From NCBI RefSeq assembly GCF_014137975.1, contig NZ_JACGWZ010000001.1, positions 930,001 through 994,000 on the forward strand: a DNA stretch of 64,000 nt, given 5' to 3'. The DNA is from Halosaccharopolyspora lacisalsi (GTDB lineage Bacteria > Actinomycetota > Actinomycetes > Mycobacteriales > Pseudonocardiaceae). A model generated the notes under the pieces. That model had not been told where the DNA came from and searched no databases. It saw nothing but the letters and a program-made list of their open reading frames with translations. A program made the translations under genes and the position numbers. Shown here one piece after another: positions 55,596 through 64,000 of the stretch (positions are counted from its first letter, which is position 1; every line of letters begins with the position of its first letter).

Positions 55596-56032
55596 CCAGT
55601 ACGTACGACCAGAGCGGGGTTGCGGAGCAACCCCAGGCTCCGGACCAGCACGAGGACGTGCAGCGCGGTGCCGAGGGGATGCCCGAGGCTCCCGCCGCCG
55701 CGGCGGAGCTCGCCGCGGTGGAGGACGTCGAGGAGGCCATGCGCGACGTGGTCGACCCCGAGCTGGGCATCAACGTCGTGGACCTCGGCCTCGTCTACGA
55801 GGTCCAGGTGGAGCAGGACAACTCCGCGACGATCAACATGACCCTGACTTCCCCGGCCTGCCCGCTGACCGACGTCATCGAGGACCAGACCAGTTCGGCG
55901 CTGATGAGCGGCCCCGGTGGGGGACTCGTCAGCGGCTACCGCATCAACTGGGTGTGGATCCCGCCGTGGGGACCGGAGAAGATCACCGATGAGGGCCGCG
56001 AGCAGCTGCGCGCGCTCGGCTTCACCGTGTGA
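55592..56032 (+). CDS. sufT: DUF59/SufT-like Fe-S maturation protein
   Basis: A 146-residue protein with an Ala/Glu-rich N-terminal extension and a DUF59 (MIP18-like) domain from about residue 45: DVVDPELGINVVDLGLVYEV, LTSPACPLTDVIEDQ and WIPPWGPEKITDEGREQLRALGF. SufT proteins help mature Fe-S proteins. It is the final suf gene and is followed by a strong terminator. Confidence 0.93.
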   Translation: MTSTYDQSGVAEQPQAPDQHEDVQRGAEGMPEAPAAAAELAAVEDVEEAMRDVVDPELGINVVDLGLVYEVQVEQDNSATINMTLTSPACPLTDVIEDQTSSALMSGPGGGLVSGYRINWVWIPPWGPEKITDEGREQLRALGFTV

Positions 56033-56048
56033 CTCGTGAGTTCCGGGT

Positions 56049-56080
56049 TCGGCCCCGGCAGCTTCGGCTGCCGGGGCCGA
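56049..56080. terminator. UUCG-tetraloop terminator of the suf operon
   Basis: TCGGCCCCGGCAGC (56049-56062) and GCTGCCGGGGCCGA (56067-56080) pair over 14 bases with a TTCG loop, an exceptionally stable hairpin, starting 17 bases after the sufT stop. It also lies 50 bases beyond the end of the convergent NACHT gene. Confidence 0.85.
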
Positions 56081-56129
56081 TTGCTCGTGTGCCCGGGGTG
56101 GCTCCGTTCGAGACGTTCGCGAACGTGCC

Positions 56130-58307
56130 CTACCGGTGCAGGCCCTCGCCGGTTCGCGCCGGCCCGAACTCGGAGTCGGTCACCCCGGTGCCCGACATCC
56201 ACCGCTGCAGCTCGCGGTGCCGGAACTGGACGGCCGCCCCCGACATCCGCAGCAACCCCGCCGTGTGCGCCCAGTCGAGGAACGGCCCGAGCCGGGACGG
56301 AAGCCGCCCGCGTCGAGCGAGTTCCCGGACCGCGACGTGGTAGCGCGCCCACGGGGAACGGGAGGCCGCGGCGCCCAGGAGTCCCAGGACGGTGCCGAGG
56401 GAGGTTCCCAGGAGCGTCCCGGTGACCGCGGAGGCCCCGCTCTCGTGGAGCAGCCCGTTGGCGGGCCCGAACAGCAGCCCCAGTGCCAGGGCGGGCGTGC
56501 ACACCACAGCGAGGTAGTGGTTCCGGCTCTGGACGATCAGCCGGCTGGGGCGGTCGACGAGGAAGACCTCGTGGGATGCGCCGTGGACGATTCCCACCAC
56601 CGATCCCAGCACCGTTCCGTGGAAGAGGCCGTGGGCGAGTCCCAGCTGATGCTCGTGGACCAGACCGGAAAGGAACCCCACGGCGATCCCCGCGGTCGCA
56701 CCGGTACCGGCGCCGACCAGGGCGCGCAGCGTACCGGTGCGGGTGAGCAGCAGTCCGAGGTCGAGGCGCCGGGGTTTTCCCCGCAGCACCGTGCTCAGCA
56801 CCACCGTCGTCGGCAGCGTGGCGATCGCGGCGAGGTGGACGAGTCGACCGAGCAGCTCCGTGGGGATCACGTAACCGCGGTCGTAGCCGAGGACCCCGGC
56901 GGCCACGGCCAGCGCGATCGTGCTGAACAGGCCCTGGAACAGAGCGGTGCGCCACCGCATCCTCCGGCGACCGGCACTGATCCACAGCGTGTGCGGGTGC
57001 AGATCGGCGGGTGCGGCCTCCCGGCCACCGGACTGTCGCCCGAGGTGCTCGGCCAGCGTGCGGAGCCAGCGCCGCACCGCGTCGGGCCGGTACTCGTCCC
57101 GTTCGTCGGACGGCCCCTCGTACCGATTCGTCATCGCAGGCACGAGACGGTCGACGAGGTGCTGGTCGAGCTCGTCGGAGCCGACCTCGATCAGTCGTAC
57201 GGGATCGCGCGTGTGGTCGTGGTAGACGGTCACGGCCAGGAACAGTCTCAGCGGAGAGGACAGCGCCCGTGCCAGCGGACTGTTCGGGTCCTCGCGCAGC
57301 TGCCGCAGGACCGGCTCCCAGCGTCGCTGGACGACTCGTGGCGCGGTGGGGTCGGGGAAGCGGTCGCGGATGTGGCGCACGACCTGGTCGATGGTCAGCG
57401 GCCGGAGCCGGATCGCGAGCGCGTCCCGCAGGACGCGGTCCTGGCCGGTTCGGGACGCCGGTAGCCGCGCCAACCGCTTGTAGCGCTCCTCCCCGCAGGT
57501 CAGCACCACGGGAGTCGCCTGCTCGTTGAGCGCCTGCACGACCGCGGCGGCCAGCACGGGGTCCCGGGTGTCGGGGTCCATCTCGTCCAGACCGTCCAGG
57601 ATCGGCAGGATCCACTTCCGCCGGACCAGGGCGTGGGCCCCGTCGGGGGAGAGCTCGAACGTCGAAACCAGATACTCGGCGATGCCGTCCCACAGTCGTC
57701 GCGAGGCCGCTCCCGCGGTGGTGAACTCGGCGGGGTCGAGATGCGGGGCGAGCGCGGAGGCGCTGATCCGGACGGGCACTCGCGAGGGCGGCTCGGAGAG
57801 GTCCGCGGGAAGGGTGTCGACGAGGTCTCGAAGCAGCGTGAGCACCAGGACGGTTTTGCCCGCCCCACCCGCTCCGAGCACGACCATCCTGCCCGTGGAA
57901 CCGGCGCGGTAGAACTCGGCCACGTGACGCAGCGACCCCTCCTCGCCCCCGAGGTCGGTGCCGTGGCGCACCAGTTCGGGAAGTTTCCACCAGGCGGGTT
58001 CGAACTCGACGTCGGTCGCCGGGCGGGGCTCACCGCTCTCGGCGAGCAGCTGGTCCAGCACGCGGGTTTCCTGGTCGCGGACGGCCTCGACGAGTCGCCG
58101 AGCCGCGTCGGCCTGCTCGGAGCGCTCGGCTCCCCGCGGAGGGCGGGAGGTCAACAGCAGCGCGACCACGGCCGCTCCGAAGGAGACCACCCCCGCGAGC
58201 TCGGCGTCCCGGCCGCCCCACAGCACGAGCGTGGTCAGGAGCAGCGCGAGGAACAGGACCCCCGAGGCGAGCGCCACCGGTCTGCGGTGCCTTGCGAACC
58301 GGCGCAT
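56130..58307 (-). CDS. Membrane-anchored NACHT-type STAND ATPase
   Basis: A 725-residue protein. Two helices at residues about 11-30 and 36-53 anchor the N-terminus. A cytosolic segment leads to Walker A VLGAGGAGKTVL (P-loop 145-152) and Walker B ILPILDGLDEMD (about 234-244), the pattern of NACHT NTPases. The C-terminal third (about 450-680) is a membrane-like, Gly-rich multi-helix region, and the end is a soluble basic domain. GGAGGG precedes the ATG at 58307. Relatives sense stress or infection, often acting as defence ATPases, but no effector domain is evident, so the role is open. Its neighbours are suf genes and an EAL-CBS-GGDEF gene. Confidence 0.83.
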   Translation of the reverse strand: MRRFARHRRPVALASGVLFLALLLTTLVLWGGRDAELAGVVSFGAAVVALLLTSRPPRGAERSEQADAARRLVEAVRDQETRVLDQLLAESGEPRPATDVEFEPAWWKLPELVRHGTDLGGEEGSLRHVAEFYRAGSTGRMVVLGAGGAGKTVLVLTLLRDLVDTLPADLSEPPSRVPVRISASALAPHLDPAEFTTAGAASRRLWDGIAEYLVSTFELSPDGAHALVRRKWILPILDGLDEMDPDTRDPVLAAAVVQALNEQATPVVLTCGEERYKRLARLPASRTGQDRVLRDALAIRLRPLTIDQVVRHIRDRFPDPTAPRVVQRRWEPVLRQLREDPNSPLARALSSPLRLFLAVTVYHDHTRDPVRLIEVGSDELDQHLVDRLVPAMTNRYEGPSDERDEYRPDAVRRWLRTLAEHLGRQSGGREAAPADLHPHTLWISAGRRRMRWRTALFQGLFSTIALAVAAGVLGYDRGYVIPTELLGRLVHLAAIATLPTTVVLSTVLRGKPRRLDLGLLLTRTGTLRALVGAGTGATAGIAVGFLSGLVHEHQLGLAHGLFHGTVLGSVVGIVHGASHEVFLVDRPSRLIVQSRNHYLAVVCTPALALGLLFGPANGLLHESGASAVTGTLLGTSLGTVLGLLGAAASRSPWARYHVAVRELARRGRLPSRLGPFLDWAHTAGLLRMSGAAVQFRHRELQRWMSGTGVTDSEFGPARTGEGLHR

Positions 58308-58407
58308 GCCCCCTCCAACAGTGATCGTGATCTGTACCGAGAGTGATGCTACAAGTCCGGTGTGTCTCCGGAATACCAGACGGATTCGGTCGAACACGGA
58401 ACGTTGG

Positions 58408-58425
58408 CGTTTTCGCTCGAAAACG
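58408..58425. repeat. CGTTTTCG/CGAAAACG palindrome upstream of the NACHT gene
   Basis: CGTTTTCGCTCGAAAACG has perfect 8-base arms around CT. It lies in the 237-base gap between the NACHT gene and the upstream EAL-CBS-GGDEF gene, both on the minus strand. It could be a terminator for the upstream gene or an operator. The rest of this gap holds no recognised gene. Confidence 0.4.
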
Positions 58426-58544
58426 ACCACCGGTCGGAGTGGAAGCTCGTCGGGTCCGCCGTCGAAAACCGGTCGAACGGGATGATCCGCACTTTTCACG
58501 CGAATGCCGCGAAGCGGGCATCCGCTGGTGGGGCGGTGAGTTCG

Positions 58545-60296
58545 CTACCCGGACGCCCTTCCGGGATCGTGGGCGGGAAAGGCCGGCGGGGACTCTCCGG
58601 GACGTTGGCCGCGCAGGACGTCGACGTGGTCCGCACCGGGACGGGCCATGACCCAACTCGACCCGTGCAGTTCCTTGGCCTGGCGCTTGAGCGGGGCCAG
58701 CAGCCGCGAAACCTCGTCGTAGTCCGTGGCGCCGTGCTGCGTGCACACCAGGGTGGCCAGGGACACGCTGACCCGGACCCCGCCGGCCTCGTGGACCGGA
58801 TTCAGCGCCGCCTCGGACAGGGCGACCAGATCGTCCAGATCGGCAACCAGCAGGAAGTCGTCCCCGCCGACGTGGCCCACGCGCACCGAACCGAGCGAGG
58901 CGGCCACGTCGGCGAGGCCGCGTCCGATGGAGCGGATGAGCTCGTCCCCGGCGGAGAACCCCGCGTTGTCGTTGACGCCCTTGAAGTCGTCGATGTCCAG
59001 CCAGCTCACCGCGAAGACCTCGCCCTCCTCGAGGCGCCGGGTGACGTCCCTGGCCACGGCGTCACTGCCGGGGAGTCGGGTCAGCGGGTTCAGGGCGGCG
59101 GCCTCCTCCACCTTGAGCTCGGCCATGCCCCGGATGAGGTGGCCGGCGCGAACGGTGCCCAGGCAGCGGCCCGACTCGTCGACGACGATCGCGTCGTCGT
59201 AGATGCGGTACTGGTCGGAACCGGTCACCAGCCCGAGGACTTCCAGCGCGGTGGTGGCCGTGGTGACCACGCGGGGTTCGTCGGCCAGCCGGGCCGCCGG
59301 TCGCTTGGCGTGCAGCGCGTGACCGTACGGGCCGGTCACGGCCAGCAGGAAGCGGTTGCGGTCGATCGACCACTGCGGTCGGTCGTGCTCGTCGATGAGG
59401 ACGACGCCGCTGATCTCGGGGTGGTCGGACAGCACCTCGCGGACCTCGTCGGCGGTGACCTCGGTGGACAGCATCGTGGCCGGGGACAGGAAGTCGCTGA
59501 TGCTGGGCCCGGCCGCGGTGGTCTCGACCTTGCGGCCGTGCGGGTCGGTGATCTCGGCGGCGACTCCGGCGACGCTGAGCGAGGTGGGCGGGCGCCGGGC
59601 GGCCGGAGCCAGCAGGTTGCCCTGCACGATGCGGATCCCGCCACCACGCAGTGCCCGCAGTTGCCGCTCGGTCTCGACTCCCTCGGCCACCAGCTCGGAA
59701 CCCGCGGACTCGCACAGGTGGCGGACCGCCTCCAGCGTCGCCGTGCGCCCGGTGTCCTCGGGCAGCCGTGTGGCCACTCCGGGGTCGAGCTTGACCGTGT
59801 CCGGCGCCAGATCGCCGATCAGCGTCATGGGGGCGTCGCCCTCGCCGATTCCGTCCAGCGCGATTCGGTAGCCGCGGGAACGCAGCTGCCGGACCCCCGA
59901 CAGCAGCCGTTCGGGCTCGAGCCGGGCGAAGGGCGGCCCGATCTCCAGGATCACCTCCTGCGGCCTGCGCTGGAACCGCTCCAGGGTGGAGTGCAGCGCT
60001 TCGAGCCGGGAGAGCTCATGGGTGACCGTGCCCCCGAAGACGTTGATGTGCAGCGGCAGCAGCGTCTTGTGATCGGCGGCGGCCGAAGCCGCCGACACGG
60101 CCAGGTGCGCGTCCAGCTCCCCCAGCCGGCGTGCCCGCGCGGCCTCGCGGAAGAGGTCGTCGGCGTGGCCGTTGACCGGCCTGGCCAGGGCCTCCACGGC
60201 CACGATGGCCCCGGTTCGAATGTTGATCAAGGGCTGGAAGGCGAAACGCGTCTGCTCCGCCAATCCAGACACAGGGTCGATGCTGCCCGCACTCAT
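58545..60296 (-). CDS. EAL-CBS-GGDEF cyclic-di-GMP protein
   Basis: A 583-residue cytosolic protein with an N-terminal EAL domain (about 15-240), a CBS pair (about 265-395) and a C-terminal GGDEF domain (about 400-570). EAL ligands E35, N85, E118, D148, K169, E205, E208 and Q225 are kept, but the usual DDFG reads DGIG. The GGDEF signature is GGDDF (477-481). Phosphodiesterase activity may thus be weakened, and synthase activity is uncertain. The CBS pair suggests control by an adenine nucleotide. It is preceded by a 238-base AT-rich intergenic region. Confidence 0.9.
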   Translation of the reverse strand: MSAGSIDPVSGLAEQTRFAFQPLINIRTGAIVAVEALARPVNGHADDLFREAARARRLGELDAHLAVSAASAAADHKTLLPLHINVFGGTVTHELSRLEALHSTLERFQRRPQEVILEIGPPFARLEPERLLSGVRQLRSRGYRIALDGIGEGDAPMTLIGDLAPDTVKLDPGVATRLPEDTGRTATLEAVRHLCESAGSELVAEGVETERQLRALRGGGIRIVQGNLLAPAARRPPTSLSVAGVAAEITDPHGRKVETTAAGPSISDFLSPATMLSTEVTADEVREVLSDHPEISGVVLIDEHDRPQWSIDRNRFLLAVTGPYGHALHAKRPAARLADEPRVVTTATTALEVLGLVTGSDQYRIYDDAIVVDESGRCLGTVRAGHLIRGMAELKVEEAAALNPLTRLPGSDAVARDVTRRLEEGEVFAVSWLDIDDFKGVNDNAGFSAGDELIRSIGRGLADVAASLGSVRVGHVGGDDFLLVADLDDLVALSEAALNPVHEAGGVRVSVSLATLVCTQHGATDYDEVSRLLAPLKRQAKELHGSSWVMARPGADHVDVLRGQRPGESPPAFPAHDPGRASG

Positions 60297-60534
60297 GGTC
60301 TCTCATCGAGCGTGTTCACGATCTGTTCACCGACATTCGGCTCTTCCTGCGCGAGGACGCGTGGCTTCCTGCGCCAACCTAGCGCGTTTTGCCATGTGGT
60401 GGCAGTAAAACGACCCTGTGATTGTGTCGATAAACACAGCGAAACGGATACGTTTCGTTACTAAAGGTAAGAGTTCGAGCTCCGCCCGTGGCAACGGTCG
60501 GTTTTTCCTGACGCCGATCCCGAACGCTGCGTGA
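60297..60534 (-). promoter_or_regulatory. AT-rich regulatory region with several inverted repeats
   Basis: This gap between the lycopene cyclase stop and the EAL-CBS-GGDEF start holds an imperfect stem CGTTTTGCCA...AAAACG (60385-60412), TGTGT/ACACA (60423-60438) and CGAAACG/CGTTTCG (60440-60457). It is the most AT-rich stretch of this part of the window. It probably carries the promoter and operator of the c-di-GMP gene plus the cyclase terminator. No gene is seen in it. Confidence 0.45.
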
Positions 60535-61722
60535 TCAATCGGGTTCGGGGCGGTGCCGTGGGACGAGGCTGCGAGTGACCAGGTGTCGCCGTAGCGCCGG
60601 TGGCGCCGCGCGGAACAGGGCTCCCATGGCGGCCGAGGTCGTGGCCGGGTCGGGCTCGGAGGACAGGAAGGCCCGCTGGTGGTGCGGTGGCAGCGAGAAG
60701 AACAGCTCGAAGAATTCCGGGACCCGTTCGGGCGGCATCGCCAGCAGTGCTTCCAGGGTCCGGCGGCGCAACCCGTGCACGGCCAGTCCGGAGGGGGACC
60801 ACAGCACGGACCACGCGGCCCGCGCGGCAGTGGCGGGTCGGGTGGACAGCCCGGCGCTGATCGCTCCGGCCACCGAGGGCGCCAGCCGTAGCGAGGCGGA
60901 CACGCTGAACCCGCTCGCCGGATGCACGAAACCGGCACAGGCCCCGAACGGAACCACCCGGCCCCGCCGGGGGATCGGGTCGTCGACCGGAAACCGCACC
61001 CGCTCCCACGGAGTCCGCGGAGTGGTGGTGATCCCGGCGGTGCCCAACCGGTGCTCGAGCCTGTCGCGCAGCAGGCTCAGCGACAGTCCCGGGCGCCGTG
61101 CCAGCGAGGTCTCCTCCACCAGGGTCCGGCCCGCTGCCAGCGGTACGGAGTACAGGAACGTCGGCCACGTCGACGAGGTCGCCGGGACCTGGCGCCAGTC
61201 CATGAACACGCCCGTGTCGGTGGTGACGAGTGCCTCGGCATCGGTGCTGGGCAGTATCGCTCCCACCGCGGTCTGCTCGGCGCTGCGGCGTGCCGGGCGC
61301 CCACCGCAGAGCGCCCGTGCCGCTCCGGAGGCGTCGATGACCACGGCGGTGGCGATGCGGTGCCCGGTCTTGAGGTGGACGGTGGACCCGGCGGGGCCGT
61401 GCTCGACCGCGACCGCCTTGCCGGTCACCTCGGTGATCCCGGGGCGCCACAGCTGCCGCCACAGGGCGGTGTTGTCCAGCACCGCATACGGTCTGGCCCA
61501 CTCGTGGTGCGAGACGGCCACGGCCGACATCCGGGAGGAGACGGTGGCCGTCGCCTCCCGGGCCGCAGTGGTGGGCAACTCGTCGTACCAGGTCGCGTAG
61601 GTGTTCGCCCACCCGCGCCGGGGCGCCGGGTCGAGCAGGCTCACCCGCATGCCGGCGTCGCTACAAGCCGCAGCGACGGCTCGGCCGGCAGGACCGGCAC
61701 CGACGACGAGGACATCCACCAC
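60535..61722 (-). CDS. Lycopene cyclase (CrtY/CrtL type)
   Basis: A 395-residue FAD/NAD-dependent lycopene cyclase. The N-terminal VDVLVVGAGPAGRAVAAA dinucleotide motif, VVIDASGAARALCGG, GVFMDWRQV and the GACAGFVHPASGFSVSASLRLAP block are typical of the lycopene beta-cyclase family, which forms beta-carotene from lycopene. Two consecutive GTG starts exist (61722, 61719), with GGAGG upstream. No other carotenoid gene is in the window. It is divergent from the dGTPase gene. Confidence 0.9.
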   Translation of the reverse strand: MVDVLVVGAGPAGRAVAAACSDAGMRVSLLDPAPRRGWANTYATWYDELPTTAAREATATVSSRMSAVAVSHHEWARPYAVLDNTALWRQLWRPGITEVTGKAVAVEHGPAGSTVHLKTGHRIATAVVIDASGAARALCGGRPARRSAEQTAVGAILPSTDAEALVTTDTGVFMDWRQVPATSSTWPTFLYSVPLAAGRTLVEETSLARRPGLSLSLLRDRLEHRLGTAGITTTPRTPWERVRFPVDDPIPRRGRVVPFGACAGFVHPASGFSVSASLRLAPSVAGAISAGLSTRPATAARAAWSVLWSPSGLAVHGLRRRTLEALLAMPPERVPEFFELFFSLPPHHQRAFLSSEPDPATTSAAMGALFRAAPPALRRHLVTRSLVPRHRPEPD

Positions 61723-61776
61723 GCCTCCATCGGATCACGTTCGCCGCTCACGGCGCTTGGTGGATAACGTGAAGCC

Positions 61777-63351
61777 ATGCATACCGACTCCGGGATCGAG
61801 CGAGCGAGGACGGATCGACGCGGTGACCTGCTCGGCCAACCCCGGCATCCCGGTGACCTCGCCACGAGCCCGTTCCGCGCCGACCGCGACCGCGTGTCGG
61901 GTTCGGCGTTCTTCTCCCGGCTGGGCGGCGTCACCCAGGTCGTCAGCCCGAGCGGTTCGGGCCTGCTGCTGCACAACCGACTCACCCACAGCCTCAAGGT
62001 CGCCCAGGTGGCCAGGGCCATCGGCGAGCGGCTGCTGGCAGACCCGGCCGACGGCCACCGCCTCGACCGGCTCGGTGGCTGCGATCTCGACGTGGTGGAG
62101 GCGGCCGGACTCGGTCACGACCTCGGGCACCCACCGTTCGGCCACCTCGGGGAGCGGGTGCTGGACCGCGTCGCGCGGCGGCGTTTCGCCCTGCCCGACG
62201 GGTTCGAGGGCAATGCCCAGACGTTCCGCATCGTCAGCAGCATCGACGTGCGCGGGGCCGGTGGCGACGGTCTGGACCTGACCGCCGCCGTGCGGGCCGC
62301 CCTGCTGAAGTACCCGTGGACCCGGCTGCGGCGCCCGCGACCGCATCCGCGCGAGATGGAGGTTCCGCCGCGCGGGGCCTCCGAGCTCGAGGAGGGAACG
62401 GGATCGGCGAAGTTCTCCTGCTACGTCACCGAGCTCGACGACATGATCGACTGCCGCGCCGCCTTCGCCGGGCGGATCCCCGGCTGGCAGCAGACCGTCG
62501 AGGCCTCGGTCATGGACACCGCCGACGACATCGCCTACGCCATCCACGACCTGGAGGACTTCCACCGCGTGGGCATCCTGCAGCACACCACGGTCTCCCA
62601 CGAGCTCACCGAGTGGTTGGGGCACTCCGTGGAGCTGGCCGGGCTCTCCGACGCCGAGCTGGACTCCGACCGGCCCGGCAGGTCGATGGAGCTGCTGCGC
62701 CGCAGGCTGCACGCCAAGGACTCCTGGATCGCCGACGACGACGCCTTCGTCGGCGCGGTCAAAAGGGTCCTGTCCGAGCTGGTGAGCAAACTGCTGGAAG
62801 TGCCCTTCGACCGTTCCAAGCAGGCCGAGCAGGCGGTGGCGGCCTTCTCCGGGGAGTGGACGCGACGACTGGTGGAGGGTGTGCACATCGACGAGGAACC
62901 CACGACCCGCTCCGGCCACGTGGTGCTGGCCGCCGAGCAGTGGCACGAGGTGCAGATCCTGAAGTTCGTGCACCGCCACTTCGTGCTGCAGCGTCCGGAC
63001 CTGGCGCTGCACCAACGTGGCCAGGACCGGTTGCTGAGCAAGCTCGTCGAGGCGCTGGACGACTGGCTGATCGACCGCACGGAGGAGGCGCGGCTGCCGC
63101 ACCGCCTGCGCGACCTGTTCGAGCACGCCAGCCAGGAGCTGGAGACGCTGCGGAGCGAGGACCCGGAGGCCCTGATGCCGTCGGAACGCCAGCCGAGCGG
63201 TCCCTCCGAGGGCGAGCGCGTCGAGCGGATGGCCCGGGGACGCGCGGTCGTCGACTTCGTCGCCTCGCTGACCGACGAGCAGGCCGCCGCGCTGCTGGAG
63301 TCCCTGTCCGGCCGGAGCACCCAGCTGTGGTCCGACACCTTCGTGCTGTGA
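61777..63351 (+). CDS. dgt: Deoxyguanosinetriphosphate triphosphohydrolase-like HD protein
   Basis: A 524-residue HD-domain hydrolase. The metal ligands are in NRLTHSLKVAQVA, GLGHDLGHPPFGHLGE and MDTADDIAYAIHDLED. Family members remove triphosphate from dGTP, keeping nucleotide pools balanced. The length is near the upper range for dgt. It is divergent from the lycopene cyclase gene by 54 bases and is followed by the acVLRF1 gene. Confidence 0.92.
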   Translation: MHTDSGIERARTDRRGDLLGQPRHPGDLATSPFRADRDRVSGSAFFSRLGGVTQVVSPSGSGLLLHNRLTHSLKVAQVARAIGERLLADPADGHRLDRLGGCDLDVVEAAGLGHDLGHPPFGHLGERVLDRVARRRFALPDGFEGNAQTFRIVSSIDVRGAGGDGLDLTAAVRAALLKYPWTRLRRPRPHPREMEVPPRGASELEEGTGSAKFSCYVTELDDMIDCRAAFAGRIPGWQQTVEASVMDTADDIAYAIHDLEDFHRVGILQHTTVSHELTEWLGHSVELAGLSDAELDSDRPGRSMELLRRRLHAKDSWIADDDAFVGAVKRVLSELVSKLLEVPFDRSKQAEQAVAAFSGEWTRRLVEGVHIDEEPTTRSGHVVLAAEQWHEVQILKFVHRHFVLQRPDLALHQRGQDRLLSKLVEALDDWLIDRTEEARLPHRLRDLFEHASQELETLRSEDPEALMPSERQPSGPSEGERVERMARGRAVVDFVASLTDEQAAALLESLSGRSTQLWSDTFVL

Positions 63352-63400
63352 CTTCCTCGCCGCCCGAGGGGCAGGGGTTTTTCCGTCGATGGGAGAAAAG

Positions 63401-64000
63401 GTGAGCAGGGTCCGCCCGCTGGCCGGAGGTGGCCGTGCGGTCGAGGTCGCCCCACGCCGGTTGCACGGGTGGTTCGAGCGATTCGCCGAGCAGCACGGCG
63501 GTGCGGCCGACACCGAGGTCGGAGCGGACCGGGTGCGGGTGCGAGCCGTCGACGGTGCGCTGGCCGTGGTCGACGTGCCCTTCGAACCGCTGCCCCAGCC
63601 GTCCGGGCGGCGTTCCGGGCTGGCCGTGTCCGAGCTGGTCGATCACGTCGGGCGCTCGCGCCGCATCGGGTTGGTGCTGGTGCGGCTCGGTGCGCACAGC
63701 GTGGGGGCCTGCGTCGACGGCAAGGTCGTGACCTCCTCGACCGACCGCCATCTCGTGCACGGCAGGAACAAGGCCGGAGGCTGGTCGCAGCAGCGCTTCG
63801 CCCGCAGGCGCGAGGAGCAGTCCCGGAAGGCCCTGGAGTCCGCGGCCGACGCCGTGGCGCGGGTGCTGCTGCCCGAACGGCTCGACGGGCTCGTGCTGGG
63901 AGGCGATCGGCAGGCCCTGGACACCCTCGGGCGGGACCGACGGTTGGCGGCGTTGCTGGCCACGGCCGAACCCCGGGTGCTCGACGTGGCCGAGCCCCGC
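63401..64000 (+). CDS. acVLRF1 family peptidyl-tRNA hydrolase (3' end beyond window)
   Basis: The first 200 codons of a Vms1/eRF1-like release factor of the actinobacterial acVLRF1 type, which frees peptidyl-tRNA from stalled large ribosomal subunits. The catalytic loop NKAGGWSQQRFARRREEQ carries the GGxxQ-like glutamine. GGGAGAAAAG lies directly before the GTG. The frame remains open at base 64000, so the C-terminus is not in the window. Confidence 0.88.
   Translation, partial: MSRVRPLAGGGRAVEVAPRRLHGWFERFAEQHGGAADTEVGADRVRVRAVDGALAVVDVPFEPLPQPSGRRSGLAVSELVDHVGRSRRIGLVLVRLGAHSVGACVDGKVVTSSTDRHLVHGRNKAGGWSQQRFARRREEQSRKALESAADAVARVLLPERLDGLVLGGDRQALDTLGRDRRLAALLATAEPRVLDVAEPR

Overview
This is a 64 kb stretch of a very GC-rich actinobacterial chromosome, dense with genes that mostly start with GTG or ATG and often overlap by 4 bases. 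Family content points to the Pseudonocardiales (Saccharopolyspora/Actinopolyspora/Amycolatopsis-like). It includes XRE-DUF5753 plus DUF397 regulators, an EspG/WXG-like type VII secretion accessory locus, OpcA, DUF5685, an MptB-type mannosyltransferase beside sufR-sufBDCSUT, acVLRF1, and ctaA and ctaB in their usual actinobacterial settings. The genus is inference; the families are read from the sequence.

Layout. 0-3.5 kb: the end of hypB, a DUF418 membrane protein, and an XRE/DUF397 regulatory module with a divergent 96-residue protein. 3.6-7 kb: a four-gene type VII secretion accessory locus (a small substrate with a YxxxD signal, a DUF3558 lipoprotein, a Gly/Pro-rich WXG/PPE-like protein, and an EspG-like chaperone). 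7-12.2 kb: a catabolic operon (MFS importer, FAH-family enzyme, KDG-kinase-like PfkB kinase, hexulose-phosphate synthase, phosphohexuloisomerase) divergent from an IclR regulator. 12.3-24.5 kb: mixed accessory and housekeeping genes. These include a frameshifted DUF5685 gene, TetR-MMPL efflux, metallophosphoesterase-PPTase, RraA, AraC, a metallo-hydrolase, an arginase-fold protein, a broken RHH gene, DUF3995, and a TIGR01777 epimerase.

24.5-34 kb: the actinobacterial pentose-phosphate operon tkt-tal-pgi-zwf-opcA-pgl (minus strand), divergent from ctaB. 34-39 kb: a LacI-controlled ribose-type ABC importer whose permease and binding protein are fused. 39-49.3 kb: quinone oxidoreductase, ATP-grasp pair, GbsR, a decayed TnpB, ctaA, an SCO6745-family gene, an ABC-2 exporter, a second decayed TnpB, and mptB. 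49.4-56 kb: the complete suf operon for Fe-S assembly, ending in a strong UUCG-loop terminator. 56-64 kb: a membrane NACHT ATPase, an EAL-CBS-GGDEF protein, lycopene cyclase, dGTPase and the start of an acVLRF1 peptidyl-tRNA hydrolase.

No rRNA, tRNA, CRISPR array, intact insertion sequence or prophage was recognised, and no stretch over 300 bases lacks a gene. The main non-coding signals are two families of intergenic hairpins: three copies with GGTGAACG/CGTTCACC-type ends, and two built on TTTCGCGCGAAA. There are also several candidate operators and a 14-codon upstream reading frame coupled to ctaB. The most unusual coding signals are the HPS/PHI-KDG kinase-FAH operon, the permease/binding-protein fusion, the membrane NACHT protein, and genes apparently caught mid-decay (DUF5685, the RHH protein, two TnpB relics).
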